Below, piece by piece: positions 13,101 to 23,200 of a DNA stretch of 64,000 bases. Below the pieces are notes generated by a model. That model searched no databases. It was not told where the DNA came from and worked only from the letters and a program-made list of their open reading frames with translations. The position numbers and the translations under genes are program-made. Source of the stretch: Atopsyche davidsoni (taxonomy: Eukaryota; Arthropoda; Insecta; Trichoptera; Hydrobiosidae); contig JAILWY010000013.1 in the NCBI GenBank assembly GCA_022113835.1, forward strand, positions 15,982,001 to 16,046,000, in the 5' to 3' direction. Each line of letters begins with the position of its first letter. The stretch's first letter is position 1.

Positions 13101-13340
13101 TGCGCGCAAACTCGTGACGCGCTTTACTGCTGCGAGATTTTAAATTTATCGATACACACATATTTATATTTCTAGGGTCTCTTCTAAAATTTAATCCATT
13201 GGTCACGATACTATCGTATTATTACATTGCCTGTGAACGACCGCGTTGACCGCCTTTAAGTTTTTGAGAACTTTAAGTCAGTGGTACTCGGTTGCTAAGA
13301 GAGTCGTCGAGAGCCTCGGCACTTATCCGCGGCGTGATCC
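10131..13340. other. AT-rich intergenic DNA, no gene recognised
   Basis: Long AT-rich stretch with a short TA microsatellite near 11930-11960. The scattered short frames (for example 12105-12293 minus and 12988-13206 minus) have no recognisable domains. At 12028 a CAGTGGCGT motif resembles a hAT-type transposon tip. Confidence 0.5.
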
Positions 13341-13452
13341 AATAATCGCGTAATTGTTAGTGATAAGCGTCGCGGTGGTGCCGGGGGTGTCGGTGTCGGT
13401 ATCGGCACGGGCAGGGCACGGGCAGGGCGCGGGCAGAGGTCGCGGGGCGGCG

Positions 13453-13483
13453 TATATAACGCTGGTCGCGGCGCCTCGCCTCA
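13453..13483 (+). promoter_or_regulatory. Core promoter: TATA box and initiator
   Basis: TATATAA at 13453-13459 lies in a GC-rich block. Thirty bases downstream is TCACTC (13481-13486), a good insect initiator, with the predicted +1 A at 13483. This spacing is standard for TATA-dependent arthropod promoters. The downstream sequence is ATG-free up to a strong splice donor. The only recognised plus-strand gene downstream is the desaturase at 29.1 kb, which needs an upstream leader exon, so this is proposed as its promoter. The link is inference. Confidence 0.55.
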
Positions 13484-13612
13484 CTCTCCGCCAGTCGCGC
13501 GCCGCCGTCAGTGCCGTCCGGTTCAGTGCCCGATCCCTTGTCGCTCCGTGTTGTCTAGTGAATATCGCACATTGTGGATTGTACCGTAATTGGACAGCGC
13601 ACTCACTTACAG
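13483..13612 (+). other. Predicted noncoding first exon (5' UTR), possibly of the desaturase
   Basis: 130 bases from the predicted start site to a near-consensus 5' splice site (TTACAG followed by GTAAGTGA, donor GT at 13613-13614). The exon contains no ATG in any frame, as expected for a leader. It is a candidate to splice to the acceptor at 29130/29131, 22 bases ahead of the desaturase ATG. Noncoding first exons with long first introns are common in insect desaturase genes. An RNA read joining 13612 to 29131 would settle it; otherwise it belongs to a gene I have missed. Confidence 0.45.
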
Positions 13613-16590
13613 GTAAGTGAAATTTATAGTTCATTGTGGTAATCTCTAGTCAATCAACTTTGTACTGTGACTAAGTTCCCTCGTTAATATTTTTGTGCAA
13701 TTTCACTGAAGACCTATTAATTATATAAACTGTAAATAATTTATTTTATTTTAGTGCTATTTTTATATAATACTTTAATAAAATACGAGGAAAAGATGTC
13801 CTCAACTTTATTCGATCTGATCTGACTCTTCGTCGCAAAAAAATCTGACTTATAGAACAACAGCATTTTAAACGAGTACCGTAGAAAAAAGACGATTTTT
13901 TTTTTATTTTAAATAAATTCCAACGAGACTGTTCATAGTTTATAGTTTTTTGACTGAGGAAAAATTGTATTGCAATTTGATTGAAGAATATTTATTTGTT
14001 TTAAAAAAAGACCAGCGGCGTGCGGTTGAATAGAGGGCTACTTGAATTTAAAATAAACTAAAATTGCCTTAAATGTCCTAAAACTAAAATCTAAAAATCA
14101 ACACCAAAAAATACGATTTCGTATTTTATGTTAATACTGATTTATGTGTTAGGTATATTTTGCATGCAGTGCTCACAACTGCACGTTTAAATTTGAAATA
14201 CATTTTGGTTACGAGTGACTTTGTGTTTCAGGTGTAACTACAATATTTTAAAATAAACATTAATTTTTAATTTTATACTAACCTGTTAGTAAAAATAAAA
14301 AATTGTTAATATCTACTTGAATTTTATGGCATTTAAATTAATGTGCTGTGCATATGCATAATTGATTTTATTTGAAAATATATTATATTGTATTCGGGCT
14401 CATCAGCTCTAGTTTCTTTTATAGAATTCATAAGTTAACAAAAATCTACTATATGGATAAATGCACCTCATTTGCCAATTGTTTTGACAACATTTTTACA
14501 TTTCATCATTAATTTTGGTTACATATCAGTCGTTTGATTGGGAACGATTCCAATTTTTCGATGTTGAATGATTTTATGTTTTTATGATTAAAAATGCATT
14601 ATCGTGGCAAGGAATCTTCATTTGAAATTCTAATTTGTGGAAAAGAAAATCAAACTGTTTTTGGGGTACAGATTTTTTCAGGAATGAATGCGACCTGCAC
14701 AACTATGGACTTCGGAATATTAAAACGCAAGCCCAAGGTGGCGGTGATGGCATTCATCATTAACGCAATAACAGACCGGAAACAATGAGGCGGTGAACCG
14801 CGTTTATCTCGGATCCCAAGTGTCGGACAATAGAGGTTGCCTTTGGGAGGTTATGAACGGCATCAAATGATGTCCACGATGGACAAAGTAATTATTTGTC
14901 AAGACAGGGGAATGCATCACCAGGAAAACCAAAGTCCCGCTCGAAAATCAAATGTCATTACAGATCGGCACATCAGCAGTGTGAGCGCTGTATTATATAA
15001 TAGGAACTCCATCATAATCATTAGTAATTTTAAAAAATAACGATTACAATTTTTTTATTTCCTGAGATGTTTTTTTATTCACCTTGTGAAACTTTGATCG
15101 CGCCATTATAACATAATAAATAGCTCATAAAAACTTGCAAAACACGAGGATAACCTGTTAGAAAGATTACCGACGGGGTACTAATAAGTAACAATTTAAA
15201 CCATCGAATTTTTATTGAAAAATCGGGGATTATCTCCGTCGATTACCTAGCCCAGGGGAGATGTGTTGCCGGTGCCATTTGTTCGGCGTTAAATTTGTTG
15301 ACTCATTGGCTAAGAAACACTCTCATCTGTCAATATTTTATTTTAAATACAAAAATTGCTAGCTCACAATTAAAAAGCTTATTTAATATTAAGCAACACA
15401 GCATTCTTAAGCACTATTGCATAAAATGTATCTCGTAATTAATTATATTCCACCTTGTGTTTGAATCGTCAATGATTATTATTTTAGTTTAATTAGTTAA
15501 TAATAAATAACATAATATATCATTAGCGTTGCGTCAGTAATAATAATTTTCGGGTTAACCTTATGCTTATATTTTAATATAAACGAGTTTTGCAATAAGG
15601 CGTAATGTTACTTCATTTTAATACCAGGATAGTTTCTAATACTTGATACTTTTCTTTCGGTGACATTTAACTTAATTGTAAAGTAAATGTCTACAATCAC
15701 ACTTGTGTTTCTTTTCTATAGGAAATATAACAAATATTCATTCACACGGTTGTAATCTCGTGTGTATTTTTCTCTTTTTTCCGGTAGTATGGAGTAGCAT
15801 TTCCATATCCGTCTCGCTCTCGCGCCGCCCGCACCGGCTCACGCACCGACTCACGCCCCGTCACGGAGCGCGCCGCCACGTCACGCCACGTCACGCCACG
15901 TCACGGCACGGCACGGCACGTCACGGCACGGGGCCACGTGATGCGCGCGGAGAAGTGTAACACGTCGCATAACATGCACGACTGCATGAGGCAACCGCCG
16001 CAGTCAAGGTCGGCCAATGTCAAAACCCAAGGTCACGCGAGCCTATCGACCCGCTCGGATCCATATCGATATCATTTTCATAACACTGCTCATAAACAAA
16101 TCTTTGCATTTTTCTTTTAAAAAACTAGATGATCACATGTCCATCGTAAATCTAGATTTATGATGATCAATATAATAATCTTGTGATACTTTTGCCATTT
16201 GAGAGCGGGCGGATCTGATTTTTTTCCATCTCCTATCTAAATGTCACGATAAGACTCTGGAACGGACTTCCTCGAGGCGTTCCTTCTTACTGACATCTCT
16301 GAAGAAATATCATCGGATATTTGACTGCAAACACATTTCCTCCCCCTGCGACCTCTTTCTAGGCCGGGGGCGAAGATTCCTAACTCGGGCGCAGGAGACT
16401 CATAACTCAGGGTATCATAAAAATTAATTATTCTCGATTGTAAAAGTTACGCAACTTTGACAATAAATGGCCTTCGTTGAGCGCACTCCGCGCTTGACAT
16501 TCAATAGATTATGATATAAATTTTGCCACAGGATGAATGACAGAGACATCCGTGTTGTCGCTCCGTGGGCGAGTATCGTGCCCGAGTACG
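13613..16590. other. Probable intron or intergenic DNA
   Basis: AT-rich, with no recognisable coding exon. A CAGCGGCGTGCGG block at 14013 resembles a hAT-type tip. The frames at 14594-14788 and 14837-15040 are unrecognised and lack clear splice sites. A GC-rich tandem of CACGTCACGC-like units lies at 15877-15930, next to a CACGTG hexamer at about 15935-15940. Confidence 0.4.
15877..15930. repeat. CACGTCACGC tandem repeat
   Basis: About five imperfect 10-bp units alternating CACGTCACGC with CACGGCACGG, in a GC-rich patch within AT-rich DNA. It is a simple tandem repeat. The units contain CACGTC, and a full CACGTG E-box hexamer follows just downstream. Confidence 0.75.
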
Positions 16591-16640
16591 TATAAAAGAA
16601 TTAAAGTTATTGAGTTATTTTCAAAAGTGTAACAGTGAAA
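16591..16640 (+). promoter_or_regulatory. Possible alternative TATA promoter with short leader
   Basis: TATAAAAG at 16591-16598 is a perfect TATA consensus. A weak initiator (TCAAAAG) lies about 30 bases downstream at 16621. The donor-like AAAGTGAGT occurs at about 16638-16646, giving a very short predicted leader. The 13-mer TTGTCGCTCCGTG occurs both just upstream here (about 16556) and in the leader exon near 13538, a hint that the two could be related alternative promoters. This remains weak. Confidence 0.25.
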
Positions 16641-16812
16641 GTGAGTAACTTTAATATATGTAATCCTCTAGCCATATGCGTAATCATATTACCTCAAAGT
16701 AACTCCTATACTTCAGTGATAAATACATTCATATTGTATGAAGATAGATACTTATGATTCGCAGCATGAGTGCGGAGCTTCATAGCGACCATTAAATAGA
16801 AAGCACTCCATA

Positions 16813-16814
<2 letters not shown>

Positions 16815-16843
<29 letters not shown>

Positions 16844-16857
16844 GCCACCGCCACCGC
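16815..16857. repeat. CCACCG microsatellite
   Basis: Seven nearly perfect hexamer copies of CCACCG. There is no supported reading frame through the tract. Confidence 0.9.
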
Positions 16858-17159
16858 GCGCCCATGCACGACAGCTGCTCCCAAATTACCCGTCTTTGCT
16901 AGTAATTGACTTCTGTTACTTTGTATCTTTTCTGTTACGAATGCCATTCACGTCTTGCTGGCAACTAGGTTTGTTTTCTATTTTCGTTTACTTTTTCCAC
17001 GTGTCTCTTATCATAAAAGGAATAAATAAATAACCATCGCAAATGCGCTGATATCGTAATATTTTCGTTTTTGAGATGGACGTTAACCCTTAAAAGATAC
17101 GATGCCATATGTAATAAAAACGCATATCGATTGATATTACTTCTGATGAAACGGTTTTG

Positions 17160-17187
17160 TTTTGCTGTTAAATATTTAACAGCAAAA
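17160..17187. repeat. Perfect 28-bp palindrome
   Basis: TTTTGCTGTTAAAT is followed directly by its exact reverse complement, without a spacer. It lies in AT-rich DNA inside a short frame that I do not consider coding. It could form a cruciform or hairpin. Function unknown. Confidence 0.85.
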
Positions 17188-20100
17188 TACTCGTTAATAT
17201 TTTACTTATACATCTATACTACGTTATTTGAAGATATGTGTTTTAGCAGTGACTTCGTGTAATTGAGGATAGTGATAAAGTTCGATATAATCAAAAAAGT
17301 GTATATTATTATTAGAATATTAAGTAGTAAAAATAATGTTGCAAAGCAAAAATTTCAATGTTAAAAAAAACAAGATTTAATTACAAAATTCACCTTGCAA
17401 AATTAATTTTTGTGCAATAAAACTACAATCGATTATAGGTTTTTTGTATTTTGTCAGGCATTTTATTTTCAAGCTTTTTTGTAATAATTTTTCTTCAATG
17501 TTTTCTTGTATTCAGAGCTTTACAAATGTGTGCTTAGCATTAGACCCTGAAGAACAGTTCGTTTCCGTTTTCCGTTTGAATTGTCCGGGCAGGGCCGCAC
17601 CAGCCTGGCGATGCGGTAAAAGGAGACACTGGCTGAGGCTGTTATCGCTTCTCATTAGAAGCACCGGACGTTCTAGGAAGTCGAACTACGTGGATATTTA
17701 TTTTTCAAAAATGACAATTTAAAACTCTAATGAAATAAAAGACTGCATTTCAGTTCCAAGCCGCCTCTGGACACGTGAGGCTCCAGGAATTTTTCATAAA
17801 TACATATAAATTTTTTAAAGTACTTATTTCATGATATGCTGCCTTATTTTAGCCTTAAAATATTGCCGTAAATAAAAGCTTCTTAAGTCTATGCGTTGAT
17901 ACACTAGACATAAAAATGTACTTATTTTCATTCTTTAAAATATATTGTTTGTGGCTATTCAAGATTACTATGAAGCGTTACCCTGCGCAAACCATAATAC
18001 AGGTGCTATATGTTTTCTGGCTATTTTCCATTCGTTTGTATCAATGTAGGCTCTTTGAACCGAGAATCTCCTCTCAACATTATCGCAAGAAAGCTGACCG
18101 TGTAAACCGACTCCAGCGTTAGTTAGCGAGTGAAGAATCACGTGCTTTGTTCACATTATCACTCGGCCGAGTTGAAAACATATGTAGTTTAAACAGTGTT
18201 ACACATTTTTATCTCTTGTATCTTTTAGAGAAGTTAATGCCGTGTAATTATGTAAGTAGCAAAAGTTGTCACTAGAAAGTAGCCAATGTAGAATTTCACG
18301 GCCGCCGTACTTGTCTGCGCAATAACATAATGAAATATCTCAATTGTAAGCTTTCGACTTATGAGATGTTAAACCGTATTTCTCATCTTAGTCTGTATAT
18401 TATTCGTCTGTCGGACGCCTCCGTAAGATGTTTTCAGCTTTTTGGAAGATGTCTTGACTTCCCCGTGCACTCGGCCGGTTGTGAGGTAGACCTAGATTGT
18501 CAGTATTGATTGCACTTTTTCGTTTAGAAGGATCTATCCAATGCTTGCTAGTATATTGAAACATTAAACAATGTTCTGGTTATAAAAAGATCGTTGGTCA
18601 CATTAGAAATCTTTGTGGAATTCTTGAAATCGTGATGCATTTATATACGCAATTATTTTATTATAAATATTTCCATTATTTTTCAAGTTAAATCTAGACA
18701 AAAGAAAGATTGTCGTGGAAGTTGTACAAATCTAAAATATTGCCAAGATATCATTGGCATTCACACTACATCAATATATAATATGATGTTATCAACAGCA
18801 GGATCGTATTGATATATTTTATACTTAGTGCTTGAGACAGTAAATGTGCTAATTTCTGACAATTGATTTACTAATACTCGAAATATATATTTTTGCAACC
18901 TTAAAAATTTTCATTGTATTACAGAATATAACTCGCTTGAGAATCGTCATCTTAAATATTAAAAAAAAAAAACCAGCGTACTGCATATTCTAGACCTAGA
19001 CCAATCGTACATTTCATCCGATTGCTTCAGAAGACGACAGAGCAAGTCGCATGCACATCCTCAGTGTTCTGTTGTTGACCGAACAGTTGATATATTGAAT
19101 ATCTTGCATGATGTAGTCTATGCATAAATTTATTCATAATAAATGCAAATTTTGTCTAGTTCATCGGGATTAATGCTGTTATAATATACAAACGTATGTT
19201 TTTAGTTGTTACCAAAACTTGTCGATTTTAAATACTAAAAAATATAAACATGTACTATATATCACATATTAATAGTTTACGGCGCACAGTTAGCACAAAT
19301 AAGTCACTATCCAGTGAAAACTCAATGCTGAAAAGCTGCTGAAATTCAATTGTAAATGGTCAAACAAAACATAGTCATTAATTTAATCACTATTAATTGT
19401 GTATCCAAATCTTAACACATAAATCTTTTATTTTTCTAGAACGACTCACCAAGCATTCCATTCAGACAGTAAAAGCGAATAAATCGCGCATCTTCCATAA
19501 ATCCTCGTAATATTTATCCTCAGCAAAGTGGAAAATTCCTCCGCTACCTCTCCCCAGTCCCGGCATCATCGCGCCTCCTCCAGAGTTACTATAGACCTGC
19601 TAATTAAAATACTTGACGCCGTATACTGTAGAGACAGAAATAGGGCAATTTTTCTCATTAAAGTCTTCGTGTTACTTAACAGATGACGGTATTACTTTTT
19701 CTTAATGAACATTTTTCAATGTATTTTTATAATAATAAAAAATAATCACCTTCAACCATTGCACTTCTTAATGTCAAAAATCACTCATTTTATATATTTT
19801 TTTATCGAATCAAGAAATTTTATATACATGTATAAACTATAAATATAGTATATATGCATGCAGAAAATAGTTTACGTTAATAAATGTATTCTATTTAGCC
19901 AGTCGCCCGGATTGGGCGCGGGCCGGTCGATGGTATCGCCGGCCGATCTGCCTCAGTTGGTCTGACGGCCGTGAAGCAAACAATTAATCGCATGACATTT
20001 GAAAGCAGATAGAAAGCAGCGGAACACCACATTTTTGCTTCAACAGTCTGCTAACTCCCTTCACAGCAGCGGGTTTGAACCTTTTTTCGGTTGCGTAGTA

Positions 20101-20325
20101 TTTGTATCACCGCCGGCGCGTGAGTTTGGTTCAACTCCTAACCTGTAACTTCTCTGGCGAAAATACTAAGTTCGTACTTTCAGTGATTTATGTTGGATTT
20201 CATTATTTTAATTGTTTGCTGAAATTTACCGCTTTTGTTGTTTCGAGCTATCCATTCAAACTTTTAGTTAATAATAGCCAATACATCAGAAAACTTTTGA
20301 ACTTATATACTAATGCTTAAATAAA
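17188..20325. other. AT-rich intronic or intergenic DNA
   Basis: No coding exon is recognised. The frames near 17444-17722 and 17916-18122 have no domain I can name. Several short GC patches (about 17580-17690 and 19905-19975) are unexplained. Confidence 0.4.
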
Positions 20326-20552
20326 GTTGTCCCAAAATTAACGCAAGATTTGAATTTGTCGTCATTTTTGCAGTAAAGTTATGGGAACACCAGCTGACAG
20401 TTTAGGGTTAGTAAAAATGGAGCGTTACACGATAGAACAACGTGTCTTCATTATTGAACAATATTTCAAAAATAATGAAAGCTTGGCAGCCTTTTAAAAC
20501 TTTACTGCAAAAATGGCGACAAATTTAAATCTTGCGTTAATTTTGGGACACC
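20326..20552 (+). mobile_element. Internally deleted DNA transposon with DUF4817-like transposase start
   Basis: About 227 bp bounded by near-identical inverted repeats of roughly 50 bp: TGTCCCAAAATTAACGCAAG, ATTTGAATTTGTCGTCATTT, TTGCAGTAAAGTT on the left and their reverse complement on the right. A tiny frame at 20417-20497 starts MERYTIEQRVFIIEQYF and stops after 26 codons, just where the right-hand repeat begins. This start matches the N-terminal helix-turn-helix region (DUF4817-type) of a mariner/Tc1-related transposase group common in insects. The catalytic part has been deleted. Confidence 0.75.
20417..20497 (+). pseudogene. Transposase N-terminal remnant (26 codons)
   Basis: The frame encodes the first helix of a DUF4817-like DNA-binding domain (M-E-R-Y-T, E-Q-R-V, I-E-Q-Y-F, N-N-E-S) and then runs into a stop created at the deletion junction with the right inverted repeat. 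The usual transposase is several hundred residues long, so all catalytic acidic residues are missing. It cannot mobilise itself. Confidence 0.7.
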
Positions 20553-20554
20553 TA

Positions 20555-20625
20555 TATAACTCTCGGGTCGGAGGTTCGCTAACAAGCAGACCGCAGGGGT
20601 CTGAGTTCTAGTCCCGGTATAGCGA
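20555..20625 (+). repeat. tRNA-like SINE remnant
   Basis: The block GCAGACCGCAGGGGTCTGAG followed by TTCTAGTCCCGG has the layout of an anticodon stem plus B box (GAGTTCTAGTCCC), then a T-rich tail. It resembles the blocks at 24.16 and 40.24 kb, which share GACCGCGAGG. It lies immediately after the deleted transposon. Confidence 0.4.
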
Positions 20626-21762
20626 TAGTTTTCATTTTTTTATATCTTCAAGTATAATTTATCAAAGATAGTGAAGTTCGTGAATACTTGCCTTTCTGCC
20701 TCTTTTTCCATTTGTGCCTCGTGTAAATTTTTATGCCGGAGACATTGTAAACTAAGGATAGCTGGAGTTGCCAGGTATCGCTTCGAATTAACTCCTCGCT
20801 CAGGTAATCTGTATATAAATGCATTCCGTTTCTATAAAAATTATAATAAGACAATATATATTTACATAGTAGAACAATGAGATATTTTACATTATAATAA
20901 TTAATCGTTTCATTAAGATTTACGGCTTCAGATATTAAAATTGTTTTTTTGCATATAGTATGTATATTCAAAAACACGGTAGTAAGTAGTTGCTTTTAAA
21001 TAAATTTAATGATTTATTATCAAAAAATAAAATTGAGGACTAAAAGTAAACCATTATTATTATTTGCATATATTCAGTGATGGGTCGTTCCAGATTAAAT
21101 CGACACATTTTTTAAACAAAACTTTACCATCTCAGATTATCATGCTGTAAAATATCACCTCTTCCAATTTAAAATAGAATCCGATTGCGGTATTTGGCTT
21201 TTTTTAAATAATCTTTACCTAACTGTTATTCAAAAACGAGTTGACAAATCTCGATAAACGTGATAATTTTTCAAGTCTACATCAATAGTAATGCCAAATT
21301 TCATGAAAATCTGAAGCGGTAAGTTTCATAAAGTGTCAAGTTGGCCTGGGTGGCTCTCGTCGGTTTCCGGCTCAGTTTGCCATTACGTAAAAAAGCACGA
21401 AAAATTTCCACGCCGACCTGAAAATGTTATTTTCCAAGGTGTATTCAATACGTCGTTATATGTGTAAAAAATATCTCAATTAAATTCGAATTTCCACCCC
21501 GAACTTCATGACTTCAGTGCTTGATTATGATTACAGTCCAATGTACTCAGGCTCGTCGACACTCGCCAGGGAAGGAACTATCGATTAAACAACCGATTGT
21601 CCATAACGTGCTTTCCACTTTAAACCAGTCGACTTTTTATTCAAAAATTGATTTTAATTTTTGTTTTTAATTATAATACGTAGTATATTATATGTATAGA
21701 CATTATAGGACTAAACTAAATATAAATAATAAACGTGAAATTGTCCAATAAAATAATTTAAG
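20626..21762. other. AT-rich DNA, possible repeat body
   Basis: No gene is recognised. From about 21081 (GGGTCGTTCCAGATTAAATC) to about 21530 the sequence has the texture of a decayed noncoding transposon, but neither end nor a second copy could be found in the window, so no family is assigned. Confidence 0.3.
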
Positions 21763-21774
21763 GTACATTATTCT

Positions 21775-22005
21775 GAAATTCAATATTTTTGACAGAGAGT
21801 ACTTGGTGGAATTCCATTTTGATATTTTTGAATAAAATACTTGAGTGATTTTCCACGTTTTTATTTTTATTAGTGACCGGTTTCGCCAACCTTTCACGTT
21901 GGCATTATCAAACAGAGTGAGATTTTGTATAATAATAAAAATGTGGGAAACCGGTCACTAATAAAAATAAAAATGTGGAAAATCACTCAAGTATTTTATT
22001 CAAAA
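21775..22005. mobile_element. Inverted-dimer hammerhead repeat (copy B) with 12-bp target duplication
   Basis: A 231-bp fold-back element. The left arm begins GAAATTCAATATTTTTGACA, continues with GAGTACTTGGTGGAATTCC, a linker, CACTCAAGTATTTTATTC in reverse orientation, then GACCGGTTTCGCCAACCTTT. The right arm repeats the outer parts as reverse complement. GTACATTATTCT flanks it on both sides (21763-21774 and 22006-22017), a target-site duplication that fixes the boundaries. In this copy the right-hand core is largely eroded while the left (minus-strand) hammerhead core is intact. No coding capacity. Confidence 0.8.
21872..21914 (-). ncRNA. Hammerhead-ribozyme-like motif (copy B, minus strand)
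   Basis: Minus-strand order: GT (stem I), TTGATAA, one extra T, GCCAAC-GTGAAAG-GTTGGC hairpin (stem II), GAAA, CCGG, TC, AC (stem I). The A-CCGG-T block is the palindromic, loopless stem III seen in dimeric hammerheads of Penelope-like elements. Core positions 3 and 8 are T and A instead of C and G. Confidence 0.5.
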
Positions 22006-22017
22006 GTACATTATTCT

Positions 22018-22790
22018 CAAAAATATATTTTATTTGCCTCTACGATTTTTTAATTTGTATTAAAATATTGAACTACAAAATAAAATGTCGTTGTTAACAT
22101 ATTTTTCTTACATCATATTGTATTGGCCATGCTACAAAAATAAATTTATTAAAAAAAGAATATCAACGTATACCCCACCCATCACTTTTAATATTAAAAA
22201 AAGTAATTCTATACTAGAATCCCAGACGGTCGTGTAAGAAGTAAGTCTCGAGGCACGCCACTGATGGCAGCGAGCAGGACCGAGTGGTTTTATCTTGATG
22301 TAATATTGAGTCGTGCACTCGCTCGCAGGTGTGGCCCTGAAGGCAGTTCTGGCTGGCAAGCGAGAAGCGCAAGTTCGGCCAAACGTGTTCTGAAGATCCC
22401 AGTGGAATTTGCGAACCGAATTCTCCATAAAAGCAGCGCAATCCTTATTTTTATTTTCAAAATTTAAACGTGCTATTTTAATTAGTAGCATATTTGAAAG
22501 TGCAAGTATTAATATTTTTCAATATTGCTTCTACTTATAATATATATATATATATTATATGATAATAACTTGCCGCTGAATTCGACGTCTTAATATTATT
22601 TTCAAATGCAATTTATTCGCATAGAACGCGGCATACTTCAGATAAAACTTGAATTATACAATTTATAACTTCTATAAAATTATCGCTCTTGCTTTTTATC
22701 TATTAGTCTTTGTCAAGTAAAATCTTTTTGTCGTTTAAAAATGGAGTAAGTTTAAGAGTAAGTTTTTAGAGTAAGTCTTCCCTCGAGCGG
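22018..22790. other. AT-rich DNA with a short GC-richer block
   Basis: The block 22210-22440 is GC-richer and open on both strands but matches no family I recognise. CACGCCACTG at 22254-22263 resembles a hAT-type tip. A TA microsatellite lies at about 22540-22560. Confidence 0.35.
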
Positions 22791-23200
22791 CCTCCGCTCT
22801 CGCCGAGTACTTTGCACGGGTGCAGGTCATTCAACTTATCAAGGTTACAATGTCTCCCTTTCGGGGAGCCAATTTCGGGCCGAGTGTCTCACACCACTGG
22901 GGGAGGTCCTCCTAACTCGCTAATCTAACCCAAAATGACGATCCGTCTGCCTCTAATGGTCGCGATGTACTCGCACTGCAGTCTGCAAGCCCCGCGAGCC
23001 GCAGCGGCGGCACTGAGTGCAGACTTTTCGGCGGATTCATCGATTTCACGGGCTTGCGGCTCTGCGGCTCTGCGGCTCGGCCAGCCGAACGGTAAAGTGA
23101 CAACAAGACCGAGCAGCCGAAAACCGCGGCCGGGCCCTGCGCCCGCGTTTCACTCGGCAGACTTACCTTCACTTAGTTATTATTCAATTAGACAAGCCAA
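22791..23200. other. GC-rich island
   Basis: A sharp GC/CpG-rich island with tandem GCGGCTCT units near 23053-23080. It is open on both strands with low-complexity Ala/Arg/Ser content. No splice sites or TATA box link it to a gene. It could be a regulatory island within the putative desaturase intron. Confidence 0.3.

Noticed and set aside
13323..13634. Frames on both strands over the 13.4-kb promoter
   Set aside because: The region carries a TATA box, an initiator and an ATG-free leader. The frames are compositional and run across the promoter elements.
21081..21530. Possible transposon end GGGTCGTTCCAGATTAAATC
   Set aside because: The texture is repeat-like, but there is no inverted partner, no duplication and no second copy in the window.
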